This document shows positions 41,939 through 49,290 of a stretch of 64,000 nucleotides of DNA, in pieces. Both the position numbers and the translations under genes were made by a program. A model generated the notes under the pieces. That model worked only from the letters and a program-made list of their open reading frames with translations, had not been told where the DNA came from and did not search any database. The stretch comes from Mycobacterium palustre (lineage in GTDB: Bacteria > Actinomycetota > Actinomycetes > Mycobacteriales > Mycobacteriaceae), in contig NZ_LQPJ01000136.1 in NCBI RefSeq assembly GCF_002101785.1, forward strand, positions 62,001 through 126,000, in the 5' to 3' direction. The stretch's first letter is position 1. Each line of letters begins with the position of its first letter.

Positions 41939-41967
41939 TCTCGAATAATCGATATAAGATCTCGAAT
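41939..41967. repeat. Direct repeat with 21-bp period upstream of IclR-like gene
   Basis: TCTCGAAT occurs at 41939-41946 and again at 41960-41967, exactly two helical turns apart, in an AT-rich patch of a GC-rich window. This spacing places both copies on the same face of the helix, which suits a tandem regulator site, most likely autoregulation by the IclR-like protein. Confidence 0.45.
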
Positions 41968-41996
41968 GCTCGCTGTCGCTGTACGAACCCCGTCGT

Positions 41997-42013
41997 GAAG
42001 GAGTCAAGACATC
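41997..42013 (+). promoter_or_regulatory. Strong ribosome-binding site leading to a non-canonical ATC
   Basis: GAAGGAG (41997-42003) is a near-perfect Shine-Dalgarno. Seven bases later comes ATC (42011-42013), in frame with the IclR-like gene; a TGA at 41996-41998 closes the frame just upstream. No ATG, GTG or TTG lies at the right spacing, and the first GTG (42044) has no such site. Confidence 0.6.
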
Positions 42014-42043
42014 CGCGGATCGCCGTCAGCGCCGACCGCCCGG

Positions 42044-42901
42044 GTGCTCGACGTGGTCGAGCTCCTGGCGCGGTCCGGGAACTTGCGGCTGCGCTTCTCC
42101 GACATCGTGCGCGAGCTGAACCTGACGCAGGCGACGGCGCACGCGATCCTGAAGACGCTGTGCGACCGTGGCTGGGCCAGCCGCGACCCCGTCGCCAAGA
42201 CGTTCAGCCTGGGCCCGGCGCTCGGCGTGGTCGCGGCGCGCACCGACACCGCCCGCCCGCTCGCGCATGCCGCTCGTACCGCGGCGCTGCGGCTGTCCCG
42301 CGAGGTGGGCTACGCCACCTCCGTGGTCGAGCGATTCGGGGATTCGTTGGTGGTCACCGCGTTCGAGGGCGACCCCGCGTCCCAGCCGGCGGGCATCCCG
42401 GGCGACCGGATCCCGTATGCCCCGCCGTTCGGGGTCGCCCTCGCCGCCTGGGACACCGAAGAGGAACAACGGGCGTGGATCCGCCGCGGCGCGGGGGACG
42501 ACACCGATCGCATCCAGCGCCTCGAGCGCGTCCTGGAGCGCACCCGCGAACGCGGATTCGACATCGACTGGACAACGCCCGCGCTGGCCCAGGCCGTCCA
42601 AATGGTCGCCACGCTGGATATTGACGAGATGCCGACCCCGGTGCGGCACATCATCGACCAACTGCTCGTCGAGTTCACCACCATCGGCTTTCTTTCCGAC
42701 GACAACCCGGGCCGCCGCAAACGGCCCGTCGTGACCATCGCCGCACCGGTTTTCGACCGTCGGCAACGGGTCGACATGATGGTCGCCGTGCATCCGCTGT
42801 GCCAGTTGAGCGCGCGGCAGATCCGCGTCATCGGCAAGAAACTCACCGACCAAACCGCCGCCATCACCGAATCGCAACGGACGGTCGACCGGGCCGTCTA
42901 G
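42044..42901 (+). CDS. IclR-like helix-turn-helix regulator
   Basis: A 285-residue regulator from the first standard start codon. The winged helix is LDVVELLARSGNLRLRFSDIVRELNLTQATAHAILKTLCDRGWASRDP (about residues 2-49), as in IclR proteins, and the rest is an IclR-type ligand domain in degenerate form. A strong ribosome-binding site and in-frame ATC at 42011 would add RGSPSAPTAR before this, giving a complete first helix, so the true protein may begin there. It is followed 24 bp later by a LysR gene in the same direction. Confidence 0.8.
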   Translation: MLDVVELLARSGNLRLRFSDIVRELNLTQATAHAILKTLCDRGWASRDPVAKTFSLGPALGVVAARTDTARPLAHAARTAALRLSREVGYATSVVERFGDSLVVTAFEGDPASQPAGIPGDRIPYAPPFGVALAAWDTEEEQRAWIRRGAGDDTDRIQRLERVLERTRERGFDIDWTTPALAQAVQMVATLDIDEMPTPVRHIIDQLLVEFTTIGFLSDDNPGRRKRPVVTIAAPVFDRRQRVDMMVAVHPLCQLSARQIRVIGKKLTDQTAAITESQRTVDRAV

Positions 42902-42925
42902 CGCGGCCGCCCCTAAGCTCACCAC

Positions 42926-43882
42926 ATGGAACTGCGGCAGCTGCGCTACTTCGTGGCCGTCGCCGAGGAACTGCATTTCGGGCGCGCGGCGGGGCGAGTG
43001 CACATCTCCGGGCCCGCCCTGTCGCAGCAAATCATCGCGCTGGAGCGCGAACTGGGCGTCGAGCTCCTGGTGCGGGACCGTCGCGGCGTTCAACTCACCC
43101 AAGCCGGACGGTCGTTGCTTGGCGACGCGCGCCGGATCCTGTCGCTCGCCGACGACGCCAAGCATCGGCTGCGGCGGGCGGCCGCCCTGAGCGCCGCGGT
43201 GCGATTGGGCTACGTCAGTTGGCTGCCCGATGACATCCAGAGCCTGGCCGGGCCCGCGGTGGCGCTGCGGATCGACGAGTGGGTGCTGCCGTCGCACACT
43301 CAGGCGGAGCGGGTGGCCGAGGGCACCCTCGACATCGCCCTGGCCTGGGTCACCGCCGAGCACGTCAAGCGGCGTGGACTGACGGCACACCTGCTGCGCG
43401 CCGAGCCCCTACACGCGGTCGCGCCCGGCGCGGGCTCGGCCGAACCCGTTGCCGCGCAAGACCTCCGGGTGCTCGTCGATGCCGACGAATCGGCATGGTC
43501 GTCATGGAATCGGTTCGCCGAAGGCTTCGCCGCCCACACCGGCGCGCGCATCGTCGAGATCGACGACGGGGGCGTGACCGGCGACGCGTTCTACGCCCAT
43601 GTGCGCAAGATCGGCGCCCCCGTGCTCGCCTCGCCGAAGCGCCACACCGCGGTGATCCCGCCCAGCCTGGGCCGGCGCCCGGTCGCCGAACCGATTCCGC
43701 TGTGGACGTGGTCGTTGGTGCACCGCCAAGACGATGACCGGGCCGGCGCCGGCGGTGTGGTGGAGGCGCTGCTGGCGGTCGCGCGCGGCCGCGGCTGGCT
43801 CGCGCCTCCGGCGGAGCGCTGGTGGGTCCCGGCGGGCGACCCGCACCGCGGCGTCCTCGAATCGGCCGTCGACCTGCGATAG
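42926..43882 (+). CDS. LysR-family transcriptional regulator
   Basis: A 318-residue LysR protein. The N-terminal helix-turn-helix is MELRQLRYFVAVAEELHFGRAAGRVHISGPALSQQIIALERELGVELLVRDRRGVQLTQAG (about 1-60). The co-inducer domain is less conserved and contains WLPDDIQ and DIALAWVTAEH. It is on the same strand as, and upstream of, the MmgE/PrpD gene by 89 bp; LysR targets are usually divergent, so the regulated gene is uncertain. Co-transcription with the IclR-like gene is possible. Confidence 0.88.
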   Translation: MELRQLRYFVAVAEELHFGRAAGRVHISGPALSQQIIALERELGVELLVRDRRGVQLTQAGRSLLGDARRILSLADDAKHRLRRAAALSAAVRLGYVSWLPDDIQSLAGPAVALRIDEWVLPSHTQAERVAEGTLDIALAWVTAEHVKRRGLTAHLLRAEPLHAVAPGAGSAEPVAAQDLRVLVDADESAWSSWNRFAEGFAAHTGARIVEIDDGGVTGDAFYAHVRKIGAPVLASPKRHTAVIPPSLGRRPVAEPIPLWTWSLVHRQDDDRAGAGGVVEALLAVARGRGWLAPPAERWWVPAGDPHRGVLESAVDLR

Positions 43883-43971
43883 GAAGCCCGGCCGAGCACT
43901 GCTAAGGGATCGGTCCTGGACAGCGGCGGGCGGCGGCGCTTCAGTGGGGGTACGAGGAAGGACGAAAAGCC

Positions 43972-45378
43972 ATGGCGCACAACCATATTGTCGACGACCT
44001 GGCCGAGTTCGTCGTCGGCGCCCGACAGGTCGACCTGAGCGACCGGCACCGGGAGTTGCTGAAACGCAACGTGCTGGACAGCGTGGCCTGCGCGGTCGGC
44101 TCGCTTGACGGCGAGCTCGTCGCGACGACTCGGGAGCACACCGCGCAATTCAGTGGGATCCCCACCGCAACCCTTGTCGGTGGCGGGCGGGCGTCGGTCG
44201 ACCAGGCGGCCTTCTTCAACGCGGTGCTGGTGCGCTACCCCGACCTGCTCGACACCTATCTCACGGTCGGCGGGTTGTGTCACCCCGCCGACAACTTCGG
44301 CGCGGTGCTGGCCGTCGCCGAGCACGTCGGCGCCGGCGGCGCGGAGTTTTTGCTGGCGCTGGCCGTTGCCTACGAGGTGCAATGCCGGTTCAGCGCACAG
44401 GTTCCCGTGATGGCGCGCGGGCTCAACCACGCGCTGCAACTGGCGATGTCGGTCGCGGCGGGCGCGGCCAAGCTGCTGCGACTGGACGCCGAGGCCACCG
44501 CCAACGCCATCGCGGCCGCCGCGGCCGACAACGTGTCGCTGGCCACCGTGCACGCCGAACCCGTTTCGAACTGGAAGGGCATCTCCCCGGCGATCACCGG
44601 CATGCGAGCGGTGTACGCCACGATGCTGGCCGCCCGGGGCATCACCGGCCCCAAGTCGCTATTCGAAGGCCCGCACGGCCTGACGCAGCTCTTCGACCAG
44701 CCGATCGACTTTCACACCGCCGACCGGGGACTCACGTGCGTCGAGCAGACGTATTTGAAGCAGTACTGCTCACTTATCCACGGCCAACCCATCATTGACG
44801 CCGTCTTGGCGATTCGCGCCGACCACGCACTGCGCGGCGGCGACGTCGCGCGCGTGCACCTGGAAGCCTTCCAAAGCGCATACGACTTCGCCGGCGGCGG
44901 CGCCTACGGCGACAAAAATCACCCGCTGATCAAGGAGCAGGCCGACTACAACCTCAAATACTTGAGCGCCGTGGCCCTGCTGGACGGCGGGGTGGGCCCC
45001 GAACAGCTTGAGACCGAACGGGTTCGGCGCTCCGACGTCCAAGACCTACTGGCCCGGGTGCACGTCGAGCCGGCCGCCGACCTGACCGCCGACTACCCGC
45101 GGCGCACGGCGGCGCGGGTCCGGGTGATCACGCGCGACGGCCGGGAATTCAGCCGCGAGCAGGCCGATTACGAGGGGTCACCCACCACGCCCCTGTCCTG
45201 GGAGCGCGTCGTCGACAAGTTCGACTGGCTCGCCGAACCCTTCTGCGACGCCGCGCTGCGCGCCGACATCGTCGCCGCCGTCGCTCGCCTGGACCAGATT
45301 TCGGTAGCCGAACTCGCCGGCCTGCTGGGGGCGGTGAGCCCGGCCGCCGCCCGGCCGCGCAGCAAGGCCCGCTTCTGA
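43972..45378 (+). CDS. MmgE/PrpD-family protein (2-methylcitrate dehydratase-like)
   Basis: A 468-residue PrpD-fold protein. Recognisable are the N-terminal DLSDRHRELLKRNVLDSVACAVGSLDGE, RASVDQAAFFNAVLVRYPDLLDTYLTVGGLCHPADN (about 74-109), and GDKNHPLIKEQADYNLKYLSAVAL (about 309-332), where the conserved lysine and the HPADN segment line the active site in known members. PrpD dehydrates 2-methylcitrate; other members act on unrelated acids. No prpC or prpB gene is adjacent, so methylcitrate-cycle function is not supported here. Confidence 0.85.
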   Translation: MAHNHIVDDLAEFVVGARQVDLSDRHRELLKRNVLDSVACAVGSLDGELVATTREHTAQFSGIPTATLVGGGRASVDQAAFFNAVLVRYPDLLDTYLTVGGLCHPADNFGAVLAVAEHVGAGGAEFLLALAVAYEVQCRFSAQVPVMARGLNHALQLAMSVAAGAAKLLRLDAEATANAIAAAAADNVSLATVHAEPVSNWKGISPAITGMRAVYATMLAARGITGPKSLFEGPHGLTQLFDQPIDFHTADRGLTCVEQTYLKQYCSLIHGQPIIDAVLAIRADHALRGGDVARVHLEAFQSAYDFAGGGAYGDKNHPLIKEQADYNLKYLSAVALLDGGVGPEQLETERVRRSDVQDLLARVHVEPAADLTADYPRRTAARVRVITRDGREFSREQADYEGSPTTPLSWERVVDKFDWLAEPFCDAALRADIVAAVARLDQISVAELAGLLGAVSPAAARPRSKARF

Positions 45379-45430
45379 GCTCTGCGCGCGCCCCCTTGCA
45401 TCGCGCACCGGCGGCATCCGATGATCGGCC

Positions 45431-46195
45431 ATGCGCAAAGATCGCGGCATCAACCGCTGGGAACTGGTCACCTGCGCGCTGGCGGGGCACGTCACCTACG
45501 CACCCGACGAGCAGGCGCTCGCCGACCGGCTCAGCGGCTCCACCGGGCTGGGCCAGGTGTGGCGATGCCTGCGCTGCGGCGAATTCACCGTGGGGGAGCC
45601 GCACGGCCGCGGCCGCGCCGAGGACGCGCCGATGATCTTGCGCGGCAAGGCGTTACGCCAGGCGATCATCATCCGCGCGCTGGCGCTCGAACGCGTGCTC
45701 CGTGCGGTGGTGATCGCGCTTGCGGCGTACGCCGTGTGGAAATTCCGCGGCGCGCGCGGGGCGATCCAGGCCACCCTCGACCGCGACCTGCCGATCTTCC
45801 GCGCCGCCGGATTCAAGGTCGACCAGATGACGATCGTTCACGAGCTCGAAAAGGCGCTGGCCACCAAGCCGTCCACCTTGGCCCTGCTGACCCTGATGCT
45901 GGCCGGTTACGCGCTGATCGAGGTCGTCGAGGGCGTCGGCCTGTGGTTGCTCAAGCGCTGGGGTGAATACTTCGCGGTCGTGGCGACCTCGGTGTTTTTG
46001 CCACTGGAGATCCACGACCTGGCCAAGGGCATCACGATGACCCGATTGGTCACGTTCACGATCAACGTGGCCGCCGTCGTCTACCTGCTGATCTCCAAAC
46101 GGCTGTTCGGCCTGCGGGGCGGCCGCAAGGCCTACGACGAGGAACGCCGGGGTGAGCAGCTCTTGGACGTCGAGCGAGCCGCCGCGACGGCCTGA
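45431..46195 (+). CDS. DUF2127 membrane protein
   Basis: A 254-residue membrane protein. Before the membrane part it has a CxxC (RCLRCGEF, about 46-53). Then come IIIRALALERVLRAVVIALAAYAVWKF and GYALIEVVEGVGLWLLKRWGEYFAVVATSVFLPLEIHDL (about 158-196), the DUF2127 hallmark, and a last span near residue 210-228. About four spans in all. The cytoplasmic C-terminal tail is charged. Function unknown. It stands alone, with 52 bp to the preceding gene. Confidence 0.82.
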   Translation: MRKDRGINRWELVTCALAGHVTYAPDEQALADRLSGSTGLGQVWRCLRCGEFTVGEPHGRGRAEDAPMILRGKALRQAIIIRALALERVLRAVVIALAAYAVWKFRGARGAIQATLDRDLPIFRAAGFKVDQMTIVHELEKALATKPSTLALLTLMLAGYALIEVVEGVGLWLLKRWGEYFAVVATSVFLPLEIHDLAKGITMTRLVTFTINVAAVVYLLISKRLFGLRGGRKAYDEERRGEQLLDVERAAATA

Positions 46196-46355
46196 ACCGC
46201 TGCGCAGGTGTGACGGGCGGCGCTGACCGCGGACAATGTGCCTCATGACACAGCCGGCTTTTCGTGATGTTTACCGCGGCGCGGCAACCCCGTAAAGCGA
46301 CAGCTGTGCAATCGAGTGGTCGGCTTTTCGGCCGAACCGAAGAGGACGGAAGATT

Positions 46356-46523
46356 GTGGCAACACTGCAGGCCTGGATCACCCAGAACCCAACCAATCTC
46401 GACGTCGTCACCCCGATCAAAGTGCGTGCCCGCGACGCGCTGGCCGCGGTGCTGAGAAACGGCAAGCCGCGCCAGGCGAATCCCCAAGACCGGATCATGC
46501 CCAGGGGCGCCGAGCGCTGCTGA
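46356..46523 (+). CDS. Possible 55-residue small protein
   Basis: An open frame with GTG at 46356, preceded by GAGGACGGAAG, and stop TGA at 46521-46523. It reads MATLQAWITQNPTNLDVV near the start and ends MPRGAERC. Codon third positions are strongly G/C (about 80 percent), like the neighbours. It lies in the 352-bp gap between the DUF2127 gene and the convergent CGNR gene. I do not recognise it. An upstream 16-codon frame (46245-46295) is probably not a gene. It could also be a fragment of a larger decayed gene. Confidence 0.4.
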   Translation: MATLQAWITQNPTNLDVVTPIKVRARDALAAVLRNGKPRQANPQDRIMPRGAERC

Positions 46524-46547
46524 TGGCGCGCCGCCGACGATGACGCC

Positions 46548-47141
46548 TCAGCGGCCCGTCGCCGACCGCTCGCGTTCGCGCCGACGCGCCCGGGAGGCGC
46601 GCAGATTCGCCGCGTTGCCGCACGTCTTGGCGTCGTGCCACACCCCGCTGTTGTTCTTGGAGCGGTCGTAGAAAACTGCCCCGCACTCGTGGTTGCGGCA
46701 CCGCTTGACCCGTTCCCAGAGGCCGTCGCGCTGACCGAGCAGAATCTGTCCCCACAGCGCCGAGGCGAGCCAACGCCACCCGGAACCGGCGGGCTCGAGC
46801 ATCACCTCGCCGGAGCTCGACAGCGTCAGCGACGCCGGAAACGACGCCGCGGTGCCCGTGGGCGGTTCGCCGCCGACCAGCCGCGAGACCGCCTCCCGCA
46901 GGGCGCGGAGCCTCGACGCGTCGGCGTCGGTGAGTGCCGGCGGCTGCACGTCCAGCCCGCGCTGCGAGGACCACGCGCGCGCGGCGTCGGCCAGCCAGCC
47001 CGCCGCGGCGGCGGCGTCGGCCAGCAGGTCCGGCCCGTAGTCGCCGATGCCTCGCGTGTTGAGGAAGTCCTGCACCAGGCCCAGCCCGCCGGGCGCCGTG
47101 GCGAGCCCGTAGCGCTGTGACGCAGGCCATGCAGCAGACAT
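46548..47141 (-). CDS. CGNR zinc-finger transcriptional regulator (ABATE domain)
   Basis: A 197-residue protein. The N-terminal ABATE-type domain contains QDFLNTRG and LRALREAVSRLVGG; the C-terminal zinc finger reads CRNHECGAVFYDRSKNNSGVWHDAKTCGNAANLRASRARR (about 148-187), with four Cys and the CGNR motif. ATG 47141 is preferred to a TTG two codons upstream. It is divergent from an SDR gene across an 84-bp gap with a palindrome, so it probably represses or activates that gene and itself. Confidence 0.86.
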   Translation of the reverse strand: MSAAWPASQRYGLATAPGGLGLVQDFLNTRGIGDYGPDLLADAAAAAGWLADAARAWSSQRGLDVQPPALTDADASRLRALREAVSRLVGGEPPTGTAASFPASLTLSSSGEVMLEPAGSGWRWLASALWGQILLGQRDGLWERVKRCRNHECGAVFYDRSKNNSGVWHDAKTCGNAANLRASRARRRERERSATGR

Positions 47142-47161
47142 AGCCAAAATTTACTTGCTTA

Positions 47162-47187
47162 TGTCACCGCGGTCAACTACGGTGACA
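47162..47187. promoter_or_regulatory. 26-bp palindrome between CGNR regulator and SDR genes
   Basis: TGTCACCG (47162-47169) and CGGTGACA (47180-47187) are exact reverse complements; two of the inner base pairs also match. The site lies 21 bases from the CGNR start and 39 from the SDR start, and suits a dimeric regulator. Confidence 0.65.
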
Positions 47188-47225
47188 GAGGCAAAGTTGT
47201 TTCACCTAAGTCAAGGAGTGCGGTC

Positions 47226-47918
47226 ATGGTTAACGTCAAGGGGTCGACCGTCGTGGTCACCGGCGGTCAGCGCGGGCTCGGCAAGGCGATCGTGGAGGAG
47301 TTGCTGCGCCGGGGCGCGGCCAAGGTGTACGCCACGGCGCGGGCGCCCAAACCGAGCGACGACCCACGCGTGGTGAGTGTCGAACTCGACGTCACCGAAC
47401 CGGATTCGGTTGCGGCGCTGGCTCTTGCGGCGCCGGACGCGAACATCGTCGTCAACAATGCGGGCATTTTCGGTGCCCGCGACCTGCTCGGCAGCGACAT
47501 CGAGGAGGTGCGGGCGGTGTTCGAGACGAACTTCTTCGGCGCGCTGCGCGTGGCCAAGGCGTTCGCACCGATCCTGGCCGACAACGGCGGCGGGTCGCTC
47601 GTCGACATCCATTCCGTGCTGTCCTGGCTCGCCGGCTCCGGCGGCTACGGCGCCTCCAAGGCCGCGCTCTGGTCGGCGACGAACTCGCTGCGGATCGAGC
47701 TCGACAAGCAGGGCACCGCGGTCACCGGGGCGCACCTGAGCTTCACCGCAACCGATATGGCCACGGACTTCGACGTGCCCAAGAACGACCCTCGGGACGT
47801 GGCGCGGCAAATCGTCGACGGCATCGAGCGCGGCGAAGCCGAGGTGCTTGCCGACGCCGACACCCGCTACGTCAAGGGCGCCCTGTCGGGGCCGGTCGAG
47901 GCCCTGCGGTTGGGGTAG
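47226..47918 (+). CDS. SDR-family oxidoreductase
   Basis: A 230-residue SDR. The nucleotide motif is VVVTGGQRGLGKAIVEELLRRGA (about 9-31), followed by NIVVNNAGIF (about 74-83). The active-site region is SLVDIHSVLSWLAGSGGYGASKAALWSATNSLRIEL (Ser, Tyr and Lys at about 130-160). The C-terminal ATDMATDFDVPKNDPRDVARQIVDGI is typical of aldehyde/ketone-reducing SDRs. AAGGAG precedes the ATG. It is divergent from the CGNR regulator gene, with a palindrome between, so it is its likely target. Confidence 0.87.
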   Translation: MVNVKGSTVVVTGGQRGLGKAIVEELLRRGAAKVYATARAPKPSDDPRVVSVELDVTEPDSVAALALAAPDANIVVNNAGIFGARDLLGSDIEEVRAVFETNFFGALRVAKAFAPILADNGGGSLVDIHSVLSWLAGSGGYGASKAALWSATNSLRIELDKQGTAVTGAHLSFTATDMATDFDVPKNDPRDVARQIVDGIERGEAEVLADADTRYVKGALSGPVEALRLG

Positions 47919-47953
47919 GAGCACCGTCGGCGCCCGCGTGTTTGGATAGCGGC

Positions 47954-48409
47954 ATGCAATCTGAACGCGACGAACGCGTCGTCAGCGCCACCCGAGTGAT
48001 CTCGGCAAGCGCCGAGCGCATTTTCGAGCTGATCGCCGACCCCTCCCGCCAGCCCAGCTGGGACGGCAACGACAACCTCGCCTCCGCCGCCCCGGGGCAG
48101 CGGGTTCACGCGGTGGGCGACATCTTCAAAACGACCCTGACCAATGGCGCGGTGCGGGAAAACCATGTCGTCGAATTCATCGAGGGCAGCAAGATCGCCT
48201 GGTGCCCGGCGGAACCGAAGAAGCAGCCGCCCGGGCATCTGTGGCGCTGGGAGCTGCAGCCCATCAACGCGACGCTCACCAGCGTGACCCACACCTACGA
48301 CTGGACGAGGCTGACCGACAGCACGCGGATGGAAAAGGCGCGTTCGACGACCGCCGAGATGTTGCGCGAGTCGATCGACCGGCTCGCCGCGCAGGCCCAG
48401 GCGGGATGA
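47954..48409 (+). CDS. SRPBCC-fold protein
   Basis: A 151-residue START-like protein. It opens with RVVSATRVISASAERIFELIADPSRQPSWDGN, the family N terminus, and ends in the long helix STTAEMLRESIDRLAAQAQ. It binds a hydrophobic ligand in the family. ATG at 47954 follows the SDR gene by 35 bp on the same strand and may share its transcript. Its stop is immediately followed by the stop of the convergent methyltransferase gene. Function unknown. Confidence 0.8.
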   Translation: MQSERDERVVSATRVISASAERIFELIADPSRQPSWDGNDNLASAAPGQRVHAVGDIFKTTLTNGAVRENHVVEFIEGSKIAWCPAEPKKQPPGHLWRWELQPINATLTSVTHTYDWTRLTDSTRMEKARSTTAEMLRESIDRLAAQAQAG

Positions 48410-49153
48410 TCAGCCCTTCCGGCCCCGCACCCACTGAAACGTGCCGTAGTTCTTGACCCGCACGCTGACGAATCCGTTTTGTTCCAGGATGTCTGCGATT
48501 TCGTCGTCGCCGAACGCGTGCGCGCCGACGTTCGGCAGCAGCTGAAACAGCCGGGCGGCCCACCCGACGGTGGGCACCATGACCGCCAGCCTGCCGCCGT
48601 CTCGCAGCACCCGGGCCATCTCGGCCAAAGCCGCCGCGGGGTTCGGAATCAGCTGCAGCGCGGCGGTGGAGATCACCGCGTCGATCGTCTTGTCCCGCAG
48701 GGGAAGTCGTTGGGCGTCGGCCTTGATGAAGCCGACCTGTGGGCCGGCCTCGTTGCGCACCGCGCGGGCGAGCATGGGTTCGGAGATGTCGATGCCCAGC
48801 GCCACCCCGTCGGGGCCGGCGGCGTGCGCCAGGGACGCGGTGACGTTGCCCGGGCCGGAGCCGACGTCCAGCGCGACGCCACCGGGCGGGATGCTGAGCC
48901 ACTCGATGGGCAGCTGCCACGCGCTGATCAGCCGGCGCGACAGGGCCTGGGCGTTGTCGTAGAGCATCGACCCGATCGGCGATGCCCACGCCGCCTGTAT
49001 CGGGCCGGTGTTCTTGGCGACCGCCTCTTCGTCCGATCCGTCGTCGAGCAGGTTCAGGTAGCCCTTGCTCACGTCCGGCTCCCCCGGCGGATCGGCGAGC
49101 AGGTCCACCGCCCGGCGCAATGCGGGCGAAAGCGAAACGTGTACGTCGGTCAC
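48410..49153 (-). CDS. SAM-dependent methyltransferase (UbiE-like)
   Basis: A 247-residue methyltransferase. The SAM motif GVALDVGSGPGNVTASLAHAAG (about 91-112) is followed by GVALGIDISEPMLARAV, GFIKADAQRLPLRDKTIDAVISTAALQLI (about 140-168) and ALAEMARVLRDGGRLAVMVP. GTG at 49153 follows AGAGGAG; an upstream TTG would add six residues. It probably methylates a small molecule or lipid. Its 3' end abuts that of the SRPBCC gene with no gap. Confidence 0.83.
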   Translation of the reverse strand: MTDVHVSLSPALRRAVDLLADPPGEPDVSKGYLNLLDDGSDEEAVAKNTGPIQAAWASPIGSMLYDNAQALSRRLISAWQLPIEWLSIPPGGVALDVGSGPGNVTASLAHAAGPDGVALGIDISEPMLARAVRNEAGPQVGFIKADAQRLPLRDKTIDAVISTAALQLIPNPAAALAEMARVLRDGGRLAVMVPTVGWAARLFQLLPNVGAHAFGDDEIADILEQNGFVSVRVKNYGTFQWVRGRKG

Positions 49154-49290
49154 GCGCACTCCTCTGTCCAATAGCCAAGCGTCACAAGGGAAATCGAACG
49201 CGGCGACGGCGCCGGTCCGGCTGTGACGCGCCCTGCTGGCAGCCTACGCCGGGGCGCCGGGCCGCTCGACGCCCGCGGATGTGGGATGCG

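Noticed and set aside
46245..46295. 16-codon frame MTQPAFRDVYRGAATP upstream of the small ORF
   Set aside because: Too short for a claim; no repeat, attenuator or conserved leader pattern is evident.
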